The position numbers and the translations under genes were made by a program. Under the pieces are notes generated by a model. That model searched no databases, was not told the origin of the DNA, and saw nothing but the letters and a program-made list of their open reading frames with translations. A stretch of DNA of 64,000 nucleotides from Plectonema cf. radiosum LEGE 06105. GTDB taxonomy: Bacteria > Cyanobacteriota > Cyanobacteriia > Cyanobacteriales > Nostocaceae. Location: NCBI RefSeq assembly GCF_015207665.1, contig NZ_JADEWL010000024.1, forward strand, positions 1-64,000, read 5' to 3'. Shown in pieces: positions 35,187 through 44,567 of this stretch (position 1 is the stretch's first letter; the number at the start of each line of letters is the position of its first letter).

Positions 35187-35539
35187 CGGTGGGAGTTGTC
35201 ACTATTCAAGCATTAAAAGCCCGTTCACCAACTAAATTTTTAATGTTTGTTAGCTTATGGTGACCGCTAGGTCATAGCCCCCGGTTTTATCCGTGGATTA
35301 GACATAGGCGAAGCCCCTAAATTTTATTTATGGGGCATTAATTACGTAGCTTGCGTGGCGCGAATGCACCATATTACGTAGCGAAGCGTCACCCGGAGGG
35401 TGATATTACGAATTATACTCACCAAGGGCTTTTGTTTTGATTCGGTCTTTTTGGGTATTTGATTGCCGTTATGAACCAAAGTATGAAGGCGGTCAAAGCT
35501 CGTTTTGTTGTGTAGGAGTATGGCAAAGGTTGACTAATT
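35187..35539. other. Intergenic region after tnpB
   Basis: A 353-base stretch: the right end of the IS605-type element, then a dispersed repeat (35224-35423), then about 115 bases that show no gene before the convergent debranching-enzyme gene. Confidence 0.6.
35224..35423. repeat. Dispersed repeat B, copy 1
   Basis: Starts TTCACCAACTAAATTTTTAA and contains the shared core AGCCCCCGG...TTATCCGTGGATTAGACATA, the hairpin GCCCC...GGGGC (35312-35336) and the end ATTACGAATTATACTCAC. A second copy is at 50903-51034. Compared with that copy, this one has two extra inserts, each of about 30-60 bases. Both copies lie downstream of a tnpB gene. Confidence 0.75.
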
Positions 35540-37687
35540 CTAACTTTTAACCTCATCTTTATAATGCCGAATCACTTCAGCAACTGACCAAGCTTGAGCA
35601 ACTGCTCCCTTGGGAGCGTGCGGTTGATCGCCGTCAAAAATTTCCGAAATAGAACCAATACAACCATCTAGCAAAAAATGATGCATTAGAGGTTCCCAAT
35701 CAAAGGGTAATGGTTCATTTTTATGAAAACGCTGCCAAGCACGAATAAAAGGACCAATCAGCCAACTCCAAACAGTTCCTTGATGATAAGCGCGATCGCG
35801 AGTTGCTGAATCACCTGTATATTTACCTGTATATTCTGGGTCTGAAGGCTCAAGAGAACGAAGACCGTAGGGAGTCAGTAAGGTTTTTGAAGCTCGTTCT
35901 AGCACTTGATATCCTTGTTGAGCAGAAAAACCACAATGGCTCAGTGAAAGCGCTAAAACTGCATTTGGTCTAATTTGAGAATTGCGACGGTCATCTGGTT
36001 CAATAGTGTCGTATAAATAAGCAGCTTTGGGATTCCAGAATTTTTGCAGCGACTTTTTTACCTGCTGTGCTTGCTGAGTATATCTTTGCGCTTGCTTAGC
36101 TAAAACTACTCCCTCTCGATCATTTGCTTGTTCGCTTAAAACTTCTGCCCATCGCGAAGCCCAACACAAAGCAGAATACCACAAAGCATTTATTTCCACT
36201 GGCTTACCACGACGAGGAGTAACTGGTACACCTTCAACCACCGCATCCATCCAAGTCAGAGCCACACCACTAGCATCCCAACTTAATAAACCATCAGTAG
36301 AATCAACATTAATTTTGTAGTTAGTTCCACCTACAAATGCTTTATAAATATTACGTATAATCGGATATTGTTCCGCTAAAAATTGCCAATCTTGGGTAGC
36401 TTCCAAGTAAATTCCCAAAGTTTCAATCCACCACAATGTTGCGTCTATACTGTTGTAAAAAGGTTCTCCCCCAACATCGGGAAAAGCATTAGGAATCAAC
36501 CCTTGACGACAGTAATGTCCGAAAGTTCGCAAAAGCCCTTTAGCTATTTCAAAACGTCCCGTTACTATCGTTAAACCCGGTAAAGCAATCAAAGTATCCC
36601 GTCCCCAGTCATTAAACCAATGGTATCCAGCAATCGCAGTTGGACCGGCAATCGAAGCTCGATAAACGATGAATTGGTCGCTTGCCCGTAATAGTTTTTC
36701 CCAGATCACAGATTTTGAAGGAAGAAGAGAAGAGGAGGACGAATTTTCTACCTTGTCTTGTTGTCTACGGACACTTTCTTCAACCCAGGAAACCCCCCCA
36801 CGCAAGTTTTCTCCCCTTGTCTCCTTGTCCTTGATTTCCCATCCAAAAATTTGCGATAACCTTTTTTGCTCTACTAGGACTTCTCGATTAAAAGTTTCCC
36901 AGTCCAGAGCAACATTTGATTCATCTGGAACACCTAGCTTAGCCTCCACTGTTACCGTATCTCCCGGTTCAAGAAAAATACTTAAGTAACCCGGACTGTA
37001 AAGGTCTTCTTTGTCTGCTAATCCTCGTCGTGTTTCTTCTGGTAAGCCATAATTCCAGTACCACATACCGCTCGATTCATAACTACCTTTACTCCATCGT
37101 AAATGCCAAGGTATACCTAATTCTCCGCCATTATTTGCTTGCAAACAAAGTTGTTCCTTTTCACCCAATTGCCAAAACTCTAATTGAGAACTATATTTTT
37201 GCTGATGATGAAAATCGCGATCGCCAATTAGTAACCGCAGCTTCAAAACCGCAGCATCTTTACCTTCATAGCAATATTTAATCAATACACGATGGGAAAA
37301 TGCCTTTTGATCGGGTACTTTTAAAGAATCAGCTTCTACCTCGGCTTCTAAGCCGTAAGGCATGAGTATTTCTCTGCTCAATTGCCAGTGTTGTTCACCC
37401 CAAATCCATTGGGGAATTGGGTTAATCTCAAAAGAGCGTAGCAACTTGTAGCCTTGTGGCTCTATTTCACCACTAGCCCAAAAATTATTCCCTAATGCCA
37501 TCACTCCATCAGCTAGTTCCAAGCTGGCTTCTAGATGCGACATTAGCAAAGTACGCCCAGAAGGTGGGTTGGTTGCAGCAAATAACCAACCGTGATAACT
37601 GCGAGTGCGAACATCGCAAACTGTACCACTTGCGAAACTTCCCAAGCCATTAGTCAACAACCATTCTCGAATATCTAAATCTCCCAT
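35540..37687 (-). CDS. Glycogen debranching enzyme (amylo-alpha-1,6-glucosidase type)
   Basis: A 715-residue bacterial/archaeal type debranching enzyme. The N-terminal domain (LTNGLGSFASGTVCDVRTRSYHGWL, about 10-260) binds glucan. The C-terminal (alpha/alpha)6 domain (about 330-710) holds GYHWFNDWGRDTLIALPGL, SIDATLWWIETLGIYLE and DRAYHQGTVWSWLIGPFI, which bear the acidic catalytic residues of the family. It hydrolyses alpha-1,6 branch glucose in glycogen breakdown. glgC, for glycogen synthesis, is about 3 kb away on the same strand but is not in one operon with it. Start ATG 37687. Confidence 0.9.
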   Translation of the reverse strand: MGDLDIREWLLTNGLGSFASGTVCDVRTRSYHGWLFAATNPPSGRTLLMSHLEASLELADGVMALGNNFWASGEIEPQGYKLLRSFEINPIPQWIWGEQHWQLSREILMPYGLEAEVEADSLKVPDQKAFSHRVLIKYCYEGKDAAVLKLRLLIGDRDFHHQQKYSSQLEFWQLGEKEQLCLQANNGGELGIPWHLRWSKGSYESSGMWYWNYGLPEETRRGLADKEDLYSPGYLSIFLEPGDTVTVEAKLGVPDESNVALDWETFNREVLVEQKRLSQIFGWEIKDKETRGENLRGGVSWVEESVRRQQDKVENSSSSSLLPSKSVIWEKLLRASDQFIVYRASIAGPTAIAGYHWFNDWGRDTLIALPGLTIVTGRFEIAKGLLRTFGHYCRQGLIPNAFPDVGGEPFYNSIDATLWWIETLGIYLEATQDWQFLAEQYPIIRNIYKAFVGGTNYKINVDSTDGLLSWDASGVALTWMDAVVEGVPVTPRRGKPVEINALWYSALCWASRWAEVLSEQANDREGVVLAKQAQRYTQQAQQVKKSLQKFWNPKAAYLYDTIEPDDRRNSQIRPNAVLALSLSHCGFSAQQGYQVLERASKTLLTPYGLRSLEPSDPEYTGKYTGDSATRDRAYHQGTVWSWLIGPFIRAWQRFHKNEPLPFDWEPLMHHFLLDGCIGSISEIFDGDQPHAPKGAVAQAWSVAEVIRHYKDEVKS

Positions 37688-37825
37688 TGCCTACTCAAAA
37701 TCGTTATGAGTATGATATTATTTGTAACAGTTCGTAATTAAATAATCAAAGCGTGGATCGGTGAATTTAATCAAAAACCACCATTACCACGCTTCAAAAG
37801 TATAGCTTCAAGGAGAATTAGTATA

Positions 37826-38437
37826 ATGCCCCTTACTTATGCAACAGAAGGATGCCTACGTGTAGGTCAACCGGCTCCAGATTTTACAGCTACAGCCGTA
37901 GTAGAACAAGAATTTAAAACAGTAAAACTATCCGACTATCGTGGTAAGTATACCGTTTTATTTTTCTATCCTCTAGACTTTACCTTTGTTTGTCCCACAG
38001 AAATAACGGCATTTAGCGACAGTTACGACAAGTTTAAGAATCTTAACACAGAGATACTCGGTGTTTCAGTTGATAGCGAATTTTCCCATCTAGCATGGAT
38101 TCAAACAGACCGTAAGGCTGGTGGAGTCGGCGACCTGAATTATCCATTAGTATCGGATATCAAAAAAGAAATTAGCGCTGCTTACAACGTCCTAGACCCA
38201 GAAGCAGGAGTTGCTTTGCGCGGTTTATTTATTATAGATAAAGATGGTGTAATTCAGCACGCTACCATTAACAACTTGTCTTTTGGTCGCAGTGTAGAAG
38301 AAACATTGCGGACATTGCAAGCAATTCAATATGTCCAATCTCACCCCGATGAAGTTTGTCCTGCGGGTTGGCAACCTGGAGATCAAACCATGAACCCCGA
38401 TCCAGTCAAATCCAAAGTATATTTTTCAGCGGTTTAA
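37826..38437 (+). CDS. Typical 2-Cys peroxiredoxin
   Basis: A 203-residue thiol peroxidase. The peroxidatic Cys56 lies in FTFVCPTEI and the resolving Cys178 in DEVCPAGW, the arrangement of typical 2-Cys enzymes that use thioredoxin. GG-x-GD ([10 protein letters not shown]) and a C-terminal YF (VYFSAV) are present, as in hydrogen-peroxide-sensitive forms. AAGGAG precedes ATG 37826. A long inverted repeat follows the stop codon. It reduces peroxides and peroxynitrite in the cytoplasm. Confidence 0.95.
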   Translation: MPLTYATEGCLRVGQPAPDFTATAVVEQEFKTVKLSDYRGKYTVLFFYPLDFTFVCPTEITAFSDSYDKFKNLNTEILGVSVDSEFSHLAWIQTDRKAGGVGDLNYPLVSDIKKEISAAYNVLDPEAGVALRGLFIIDKDGVIQHATINNLSFGRSVEETLRTLQAIQYVQSHPDEVCPAGWQPGDQTMNPDPVKSKVYFSAV

Positions 38438-38448
38438 GTCCCATTGTT

Positions 38449-38501
38449 TAATTAAAGTGTGTTTAATGGTAACTTGATTGCAATTAATCACACTTTAATT
38501 A
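38449..38501 (+). terminator. Long inverted repeat after the 2-Cys peroxiredoxin
   Basis: Perfect 13-base arms TAATTAAAGTGTG and CACACTTTAATTA enclose 27 bases, starting 12 bases after the stop codon. There is no long T run, so it may be a transcript-stabilising 3' end or a bidirectional terminator. Confidence 0.5.
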
Positions 38502-38640
38502 ATTAGTGGTATCAATGAATAATTCAACTAAAAAATGTACACAGACTAATGGGGATATAAATACAAGGCTTTAATCCACGTCTATCTGTGTTTTTTCTTG
38601 TGATTTTTTTTGAGAGTATACATATTAAATAGGTATTAAA

Positions 38641-39183
38641 ATGTTAACTTCAACTGATTTTAGTGGTTTATTTAACGAACGTTTTTTACAAAACTTTTTG
38701 CCAATTCCGGCTACAAATAGTTTGCAATTGGGACAGTTAACACCTCAATTTCAACTACCGGATATAACTAGTGGTAGCTTGATTAAATTATCCGATTATA
38801 GAGACAAGCAACCCGTAATATTGGCATTAACTAGAATTTTTACTGAAAAGCAATATTGCCCCTTTTGTTTTCCTCATATCAAAGCTTTGAATGAAAATTA
38901 CGAGCAATTTAAGCATCGTGGTGTAGAAGTTTTAATGATTAGTAGCACAGACGAACGTCAAAGTCAAATCGTTGTCAAAGATTTGAATTTAAAAATGCCG
39001 TTGCTCAGCGACCCTAGTTGTCAAGTATTTCGCAATTATGAAGTTGGACAAGCATTAGGTGCGCCTTTGCCTGCACAATTTATTTTAGATAAACAAGGAA
39101 AACTAATTTATAAGCATTTATTTTCCTTTTTAGACCATAATGCTAGCATCGAAACATTGCTTTCTTATATTGAAAAAATTTGA
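38641..39183 (+). CDS. Peroxiredoxin-like redoxin-domain protein
   Basis: A 180-residue AhpC/TSA-fold protein of the peroxiredoxin-like family. The reactive region is EKQYCPFCFPHIKALN, i.e. a Cys73-x-x-Cys76 pair rather than the VCPTE motif of its neighbour, so it may act as a thioredoxin-type or atypical peroxidase. The domain begins near residue 30 (LGQLTPQFQLPDIT); the first 29 residues are an unconserved, weakly hydrophobic lead. It lies 200 bases after the 2-Cys peroxiredoxin in the same direction, but the hairpin between them suggests separate transcription. Confidence 0.8.
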   Translation: MLTSTDFSGLFNERFLQNFLPIPATNSLQLGQLTPQFQLPDITSGSLIKLSDYRDKQPVILALTRIFTEKQYCPFCFPHIKALNENYEQFKHRGVEVLMISSTDERQSQIVVKDLNLKMPLLSDPSCQVFRNYEVGQALGAPLPAQFILDKQGKLIYKHLFSFLDHNASIETLLSYIEKI

Positions 39184-39506
39184 TAAGAATAGTATTGTGT
39201 TTATAATTAAGGAAACTGTAAAACTTGGATTTTTCGTGGGGTTAGAAGTCGGGTTTTTATAACCATTGTCTGTAATCACAAATATTTATCCTAAAAGCCC
39301 GACTTCTGTGCTAGTTGTCGAATTGACCTTAATTCATAATTCATAATTATTGTGACTCATTTAGAAGTCGGGTTTTTATAACCATTGTCTGTAGTCACAG
39401 AGATTTATCCTAAAAGCCCGACTTCTGTGCTAATTGTCGAATTGACCTTAATTTATAATTCATAATTCATAAAACATAATTACAATTATTACAATTATTA
39501 CAATTA
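39184..39506. other. Intergenic region between the peroxiredoxin-like gene and the J-domain gene
   Basis: A 323-base gap between convergent genes, almost wholly made of a tandem 119-bp repeat followed by ACAATTATT units next to the stop codon of the J-domain gene. No gene is seen. Confidence 0.6.
39242..39475. repeat. Tandem 119-bp repeat with terminator-like hairpin
   Basis: Two copies start at 39242 and 39361. Each contains AGAAGTCGGGTTTTT and its complement AAAAGCCCGACTTCT about 35 bases apart, then GTCGAATTGACCTTAAT and TCATAATTCATAATT. Each unit forms a strong stem. Confidence 0.85.
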
Positions 39507-40502
39507 TTACAATTTAACTTGGTGTAAATTACTGCGGGGATTGAAAGTACGGATATCTCGGATTTTTTCATAATATTCCCGTTCTTCCTGGCTGATATCT
39601 TTAGGTGTCGCGATCGCAATCTTGACTAATTGGTCAGTGCGATCGCCTTTTGGGTTGCGCCAGCCTTTATTACGTAAGCGTAACGATTGACCAGCACGCA
39701 CTCCAGGTGGAAGTTTAACATCAACCATACCGTCAGGAGTTGGGACTTGAATTGTTGCTCCTAATACAGCTTCATCAGGAGTAATTAATACTTCACATAG
39801 CAAATTATCGCCATCAAATTTGAAAAATGGATGAGTTCCAAGTTCAACTACTAAATATAAATCGCCACGTCTTTGATTGAGAGAGCTAAGGGGACCTTTA
39901 CCTTTGACTCGTAAGCGACTACCAGGTTTTGCACCAGCAGGTATGCGAACATCAATAGTTTCACCACCCAAGTTAAACCGCTTTTGTACACCATTAAAAG
40001 CTTCTGAGTAAGTTAAAGTAATCGTGGCTTCGCTATCTTGAGCCGTAGCACTACCCGTATCTTGGAAACCACCAAAGTCATTAAATCCACCAAAACCACC
40101 CGTACCACCAGGAGAAGTCCGGTAGGAATAACTTTGTCTTCCTCCAGGGTTTCCACCAGCAAAACGTCCTAATAATTCATTAATAAAATCATCAAAACTA
40201 CCATATTGACCAAAATCAAAGCCATTCATATCAACACCAGCAGCACCACCAGGAAAGCCCTGTCCGGCTTGTTTCCAATATTGACCAAACTGGTCATACT
40301 TTTGACGCTTGTCAGGGTCTGATAATACTTCGTATGCTTCGTTTACTTGCTTAAAACGCTCCTCAGCATCCTTATTACCTTGGTTCACGTCGGGATGATA
40401 TTTGCGGGCTAATTTACGAAAAGCTTTTTTAATGTCTTCTTGAGTAGCGCTTTTATTTACTCCTAAAATCTGATAATAATCTTTAAAGTCGGTTGCAGCC
40501 AT
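39507..40502 (-). CDS. J-domain co-chaperone (CbpA/DnaJ type II)
   Basis: A 331-residue Hsp40. The J domain (residues about 7-72) contains the HPD motif (KYHPDVNQG). It is followed by a Gly/Phe-rich region (about 75-155) and the two-part substrate-binding C-terminal domain ([42 protein letters not shown]). There is no Cys-rich zinc finger, so this is a type II protein like CbpA, not canonical DnaJ. It stimulates DnaK ATPase and delivers unfolded proteins. AGGAGG stands 7 bases before ATG 40502. No dnaK or grpE is in the window. Confidence 0.92.
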   Translation of the reverse strand: MAATDFKDYYQILGVNKSATQEDIKKAFRKLARKYHPDVNQGNKDAEERFKQVNEAYEVLSDPDKRQKYDQFGQYWKQAGQGFPGGAAGVDMNGFDFGQYGSFDDFINELLGRFAGGNPGGRQSYSYRTSPGGTGGFGGFNDFGGFQDTGSATAQDSEATITLTYSEAFNGVQKRFNLGGETIDVRIPAGAKPGSRLRVKGKGPLSSLNQRRGDLYLVVELGTHPFFKFDGDNLLCEVLITPDEAVLGATIQVPTPDGMVDVKLPPGVRAGQSLRLRNKGWRNPKGDRTDQLVKIAIATPKDISQEEREYYEKIRDIRTFNPRSNLHQVKL

Positions 40503-40898
40503 GTACTAGCCTCCTGTGTGATATTTCCTGAATATTTTTTAATGTATTTATCGAGCCAATACAACGCAAAAACTATAATTGCGGACATTCGGACTCTGAC
40601 TTTAAATTAACAAATATTAAATAATTGCCAAGTGCGGTTCTTGCTATTCAAGAGCAGGGAAATTTCCGTACTCAAAGAGAGTAGGGAGTCGCGGGAGGAT
40701 AAGTAGTTTTGATTTCCAAAATTTGCAATGATCTATTTTCTGGAGTTACCTATTCTTCCTGTTTAATGTTAAATAACAAGACTTACGCACTCGTGACAAA
40801 AATTAGGTATTTAAGACAGAGGAGCATTGCTTATCTTTCAAATAAATAAATTAAAAGATGCGTAAGTCCTGATTATCTAAATGATTGGTGATTATTGA
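40503..40898. other. Intergenic region between glgC and the J-domain gene
   Basis: A 396-base gap holding the promoter of the J-domain gene and a 94-bp miniature element at 40778-40871. No other structure is seen. Confidence 0.5.
40778..40871. repeat. Miniature inverted-repeat element (GACTTACGCA ends)
   Basis: The ends AAGACTTACGCA and TGCGTAAGTCCTG are inverted repeats of about 10 bases around 70 A/T-rich bases. Such GACTTACGCA-ended elements are frequent in cyanobacterial genomes. Confidence 0.6.
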
Positions 40899-42188
40899 TT
40901 AAATCACTGTTCCGTCGGCAATCACGGCATTTTTAAGTACCACTATAATACCGCTACGGATATAAAAGCCTTGACTTTCACGGTCGGCTTCTTGAACATT
41001 ATCTTTGTTGATAATTTGTACATCACAGCCGATGTGAGCATTTTTGTCAATAATCGCACGGCGAACAGTGGTGTTTGCTCCGATACCTAAACTAGCAGGA
41101 CCTTCGCTACAGTCTGACTGACGTTCAGCATAAGGCTCGTAAAAATCCGACCCCATAATCAACGTATCTTCGATATTGCATCCAGATTCAATACGCGATC
41201 GCACTCCCAAAACCGAATTGACAATTCGGCAATCTTTGAGTATGCAACCTTCTCCAATCATTGATTGTGCTATCTGGCAATTTAATAGCTTAGAGGGGGG
41301 TAAATAGCGAGAACGAGTGTAAATCGGGGCTTCTTCATCGTAGAAACTAAAAGGAGGTCGTGGTTGCTGAGTTAATGCTAGGTTGGAATTGAAAAATGCT
41401 TCAATGGTTCCAATGTCTTCCCAATAATCATCGAACAAGAAAGCTTGAACGTTGTAACCATCTAGTGCAGCAGGAAGAATTTCCTTACCGAAATCAGTTT
41501 GGTCTTTTGATTGTTTTAACAATTTGAGTAAAACATTTCTTTTGAAGACATAAATTCCCATTGAGGCAATGTATGGCTTTTCTTTGGCTTGTTCTTCATC
41601 CAAACCAAGTACAGTTGTATCAACAGCCATTTTCTTTAAAGCTTCACCCTTGGGTTTTTCACTAAAATCAATGATTCTGCCAGTATCATCAATTTTCATC
41701 AAACCAAAGTCAGAAGCACGACGTTCTTCGATCGGAATCACTGATAAAGTGACATCAGCTCCAGTTTCCCGATGACGTTCGACAAACTCACGGTAATCCA
41801 TCCGATAGAGGTGATCGCCCGATAGAATCAGATATTCCTCTACATCCCATTCTTCAAACAGCCAGAGATACTGACGCACCGCATCGGCTGTACCTTGAAA
41901 CCAATTTGAATTATCTAAAGTTTGCTGTGCTGCGAGGACTTCTACAAAACCTTCAGTAAAACCAGCAAAGCTGTAAGTGCGAGCCAAGTGACGGTTTAGG
42001 GAAGCGGAATTGAACTGCGTCAACACATAAATTTTAAATATTTCTGAATTTATACAGTTACTGACCGGAATATCTATCAAACGGTACTTTCCAGCTAATG
42101 GTACTGCTGGTTTAGCACGGAACTTTGTCAACGGATAAAGACGGGTACCCGCACCACCACCAAGAATAATACCTAAAACTTTTTTCAT
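40899..42188 (-). CDS. glgC: Glucose-1-phosphate adenylyltransferase (ADP-glucose pyrophosphorylase)
   Basis: A 429-residue enzyme making ADP-glucose, the glucosyl donor for glycogen. The N-terminal nucleotidyltransferase domain shows [12 protein letters not shown] with [21 protein letters not shown] with the catalytic aspartate, and [13 protein letters not shown]. The C-terminal left-handed beta-helix (about 295-429) ends [11 protein letters not shown] and carries the allosteric 3-phosphoglycerate-type site. Length and ending are standard for cyanobacteria. A GGAGA lies before ATG 42188. Confidence 0.97.
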   Translation of the reverse strand: MKKVLGIILGGGAGTRLYPLTKFRAKPAVPLAGKYRLIDIPVSNCINSEIFKIYVLTQFNSASLNRHLARTYSFAGFTEGFVEVLAAQQTLDNSNWFQGTADAVRQYLWLFEEWDVEEYLILSGDHLYRMDYREFVERHRETGADVTLSVIPIEERRASDFGLMKIDDTGRIIDFSEKPKGEALKKMAVDTTVLGLDEEQAKEKPYIASMGIYVFKRNVLLKLLKQSKDQTDFGKEILPAALDGYNVQAFLFDDYWEDIGTIEAFFNSNLALTQQPRPPFSFYDEEAPIYTRSRYLPPSKLLNCQIAQSMIGEGCILKDCRIVNSVLGVRSRIESGCNIEDTLIMGSDFYEPYAERQSDCSEGPASLGIGANTTVRRAIIDKNAHIGCDVQIINKDNVQEADRESQGFYIRSGIIVVLKNAVIADGTVI

Positions 42189-42385
42189 TTATATTTCTCC
42201 AGACTGCCTATCTGCTCTCACTAATCAGTTTAGGACTGTGTGTGGCAGCTCGCACAGGGGGAATTAAAGATTAAGGTAAGTTAATAAAAACACGATATTT
42301 ACTATATTGGTAGTTAAGAATAAAATTTTCAGGTATCAATTGATGTTGATACTCAAATTTCTCGACCAACTACATCCTTATTATC

Positions 42386-42661
42386 CTAACCCGCACTAAC
42401 CAAACGCAATTCCTGAGAAAGCCTCAGATACTGCACCCAAGGCTGTTCCGAAAGTTCAGAAACTGCATTTAGCGATAATGTTGCCGTATACACATCTTTT
42501 CCGGGCGCGATACCATTGACACCAAAACTTTCTAAGACAGCAGTTGCCCTAGAGTCCAGAACTGGTTGAGTATGAATAAAAACTACCAAACAATATTCTG
42601 ATGGATCTTTAATTTTTTTCAGTGCCAATATCAAAGCGGTATCTAGCTTAGTAAAGTTCAT
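42386..42661 (-). CDS. Small protein resembling a subtilase propeptide (I9-like)
   Basis: A 91-residue protein without signal peptide. It has the pattern of a subtilisin propeptide: a first strand (YCLVVFIHTQPVLD), a helix, a strand with Gly (FGVNGIAPGKDVYTATLSL), a second helix (NAVSELSEQPWVQYLRLSQEL) and a final strand. It matches the N-terminal domain of the protease encoded just upstream, where the equivalent parts read TVVFIYCDEQADL, YGIQINQNRGRVRTAFLPM and LDRLSEEPAVERIKPSRRL. It may therefore be a separate inhibitor or folding helper for that protease (inference). A strong hairpin lies 15 bases before ATG 42661 and there is no clear Shine-Dalgarno sequence. I do not know a named family for it. 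Confidence 0.65.
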   Translation of the reverse strand: MNFTKLDTALILALKKIKDPSEYCLVVFIHTQPVLDSRATAVLESFGVNGIAPGKDVYTATLSLNAVSELSEQPWVQYLRLSQELRLVSAG

Positions 42662-42676
42662 AAACTGTTTAAATCA

Positions 42677-42714
42677 AGAAGGGGCAAGTAATAATAATCT
42701 TAGTTGCCCCTTCT
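42677..42714 (-). promoter_or_regulatory. Hairpin between the protease and the propeptide-like gene
   Basis: Perfect 11-base arms AGAAGGGGCAA and TTGCCCCTTCT enclose 16 A/T-rich bases. It starts 110 bases after the protease stop codon and ends 15 bases before the start of the small gene, without a T run. It could be an attenuator, a processing site or a weak terminator. Confidence 0.6.
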
Positions 42715-42824
42715 TCAGCCTATCAAGTATAAACTTAATTCCAATCCATCCTTGAGTAGAGTTAGGAGTTAAGAGTTAGTTTCTCCTCATGCCCAATACC
42801 CAATACCTACAGTTGAACTTAAAT

Positions 42825-44567
42825 TTACAGGTTTTCGGTATTAATTAAGCCAAATCCCCACTTATTATCAAATGTTCCTTTTTCTTTCCCAGGGATAGAA
42901 GAATTTTTCCGTAGCAATTCTTTGATTGCTTCAGGGTCGAGTTTGGGGTTACGCTGCAATAGTAATGCGACTAAGCCAGTCACGAAGGGTGTTGCCATAC
43001 TGGTACCCGCTAATGCCACAAACTTAGAATTAATAATCATTGACCGATCTAAATTGGCATCGCTAGAAAGGGCTGAAATAATCATTGCTCCTGGTGCAGC
43101 AATATCTGGTTTGCGATCGCCATTTCTTAAGGGACCTTCACTGCTAAATTCTGAAATTGTATCTGGCTCTAAACCCATTTTTCGTTCTTTGCCATCAATA
43201 TCTGTATATTCAGCTTTAGAAGTATAAGAAGCAACTGTAATCGTACTGCTGGCGCATCCGGGAGAACCAATTTTTACTGAATCAGCAATACTTTTACCTG
43301 TAAAAAACACTGAATTTGTATCATCTAAAGTCCAAACGTCTACGCGAGTTTCTTTTGAAGCCGGATTGCGTAACCGTAATTGCCACACTCCACCAGGTAC
43401 AGGCTGATTAAATTGTCCTTGACCAGTACCGCGAATTTGCACGAAGAAATTATAATCGCCGTTGATTGGGTCTTTACCCGGTGTGACTATTTCTACTCGT
43501 GCATCCGACAGGTTGTATTCTTTTGCCGGATTATCGTCAGTAATTACTGGTTGGAAAGGAGTAACAAAACCATTAGGACTCCGCACTGAAACTTCTAGTT
43601 CGGAATCTCTGGAGTACCACCCGTTTAACCACACTATACCTACTTGATTTAGCGGTGCAGAAAAACGCATGGTACTCGTTTTGCCTTGACAAACATTGGT
43701 TTGACCGTGAATATTGTCGTTACCTTCGTTACCCGCAGCAGTGCAAACAATCCTTCCCGGACCAGTTTCGGCGTTGATAATTTTAGAGAGAGAATCGCTA
43801 CCATCATGACCGTCTGCGTGTCCACCCAAGCTCAAATTTACTACAGCCGGAAGTCCCATGTCGCTAGCAACCCGGAATACATACCGAACAGCATCGGCGA
43901 TATGAGCATCCTGTAAATCGGTTTTTACAATCACAAATTCCGCTTGTGGTGCAACACCGCAAAATTTCGCATCAGAACCACCTGCAATACCCGCAACGTG
44001 AGTACCGTGTCCGTCAGTATCCAGAGACATGGCAAGTTGTTCGCCAGTCAGTTCGGCACCGTAGGTACCTTCTGCAACTCCTTTTCCCGATAATGTTTGG
44101 TCCCAAATACGTAAAATACGTCCGTCGAAGGCAGGATGTTCCGAATCAATACCGCTGTCTATTATTCCGATGACTACACCTTTACCGCTAAGTTGGGAGT
44201 TTTTTTGCTGAAATTTGGGTAATGTCACTTTTTCTGGTGCAACATCCATCCGCCGATACAATCTTCGCGATGGTTTGATACGCTCAACTGCTGGTTCTTC
44301 GGATAAACGGTCTAAACTTTCCATAGGCAAGAATGCGGTTCTCACTCGACCTCTATTTTGATTGATTTGAATGCCATATTGTGATAAGTGGCTTAAGTCA
44401 GCTTGTTCGTCACAGTAAATAAAAACTACAGTCCGAATTGGTTTTAAGGCACTTCTCGGCGAAATTATACCCAGGGAGCGTGTGTGAATTGTTAATGATT
44501 CGTCTCCTTCTCTGTGATAGTCTTCGTAAGCTAGCAATATTCCCGGAGAAAGTTTTTCGTGTCTCAT
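42825..44567 (-). CDS. Subtilisin-like serine protease (S8 family)
   Basis: A 580-residue subtilase with an intact catalytic triad: Asp in VIGIIDSGIDSEHPAF (about 139), His in DTDGHGTHVAGIAGG (about 187) and Ser in GTSMATPFVTGLVALL (about 522). The oxyanion Asn is in CTAAGNEGNDN. Residues 35-110 look like an I9-type propeptide (TVVFIYCDEQADLSHL...). About 300-420 between His and Ser is a beta-rich insert, as in Csp-like and some intracellular subtilases. No signal peptide is seen, which points to a cytoplasmic or non-classically exported enzyme. AGAGG lies upstream of ATG 44567. The next gene downstream encodes a free propeptide-like domain. Confidence 0.92.
   Translation of the reverse strand: MRHEKLSPGILLAYEDYHREGDESLTIHTRSLGIISPRSALKPIRTVVFIYCDEQADLSHLSQYGIQINQNRGRVRTAFLPMESLDRLSEEPAVERIKPSRRLYRRMDVAPEKVTLPKFQQKNSQLSGKGVVIGIIDSGIDSEHPAFDGRILRIWDQTLSGKGVAEGTYGAELTGEQLAMSLDTDGHGTHVAGIAGGSDAKFCGVAPQAEFVIVKTDLQDAHIADAVRYVFRVASDMGLPAVVNLSLGGHADGHDGSDSLSKIINAETGPGRIVCTAAGNEGNDNIHGQTNVCQGKTSTMRFSAPLNQVGIVWLNGWYSRDSELEVSVRSPNGFVTPFQPVITDDNPAKEYNLSDARVEIVTPGKDPINGDYNFFVQIRGTGQGQFNQPVPGGVWQLRLRNPASKETRVDVWTLDDTNSVFFTGKSIADSVKIGSPGCASSTITVASYTSKAEYTDIDGKERKMGLEPDTISEFSSEGPLRNGDRKPDIAAPGAMIISALSSDANLDRSMIINSKFVALAGTSMATPFVTGLVALLLQRNPKLDPEAIKELLRKNSSIPGKEKGTFDNKWGFGLINTENL

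Larger units (their letters stand above)
33365..35200. mobile_element. IS605-type insertion sequence (divergent tnpA and tnpB)
   Basis: A complete IS200/IS605-family element of about 1.8 kb: tnpA on the minus strand, tnpB on the plus strand, 24 bases between their start codons. Subterminal hairpins are present near both ends: CCGCCA ... TGGCGG at 33378-33399 on the left, and CCGTCA ... TGACGG with an inner AGCG-TACT-CGCT stem at 35165-35189 on the right. These are the structures TnpA recognises on single-stranded DNA. The exact ends are not defined by eye. The left end lies about 10 bases beyond tRNA-Met. Confidence 0.85.
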
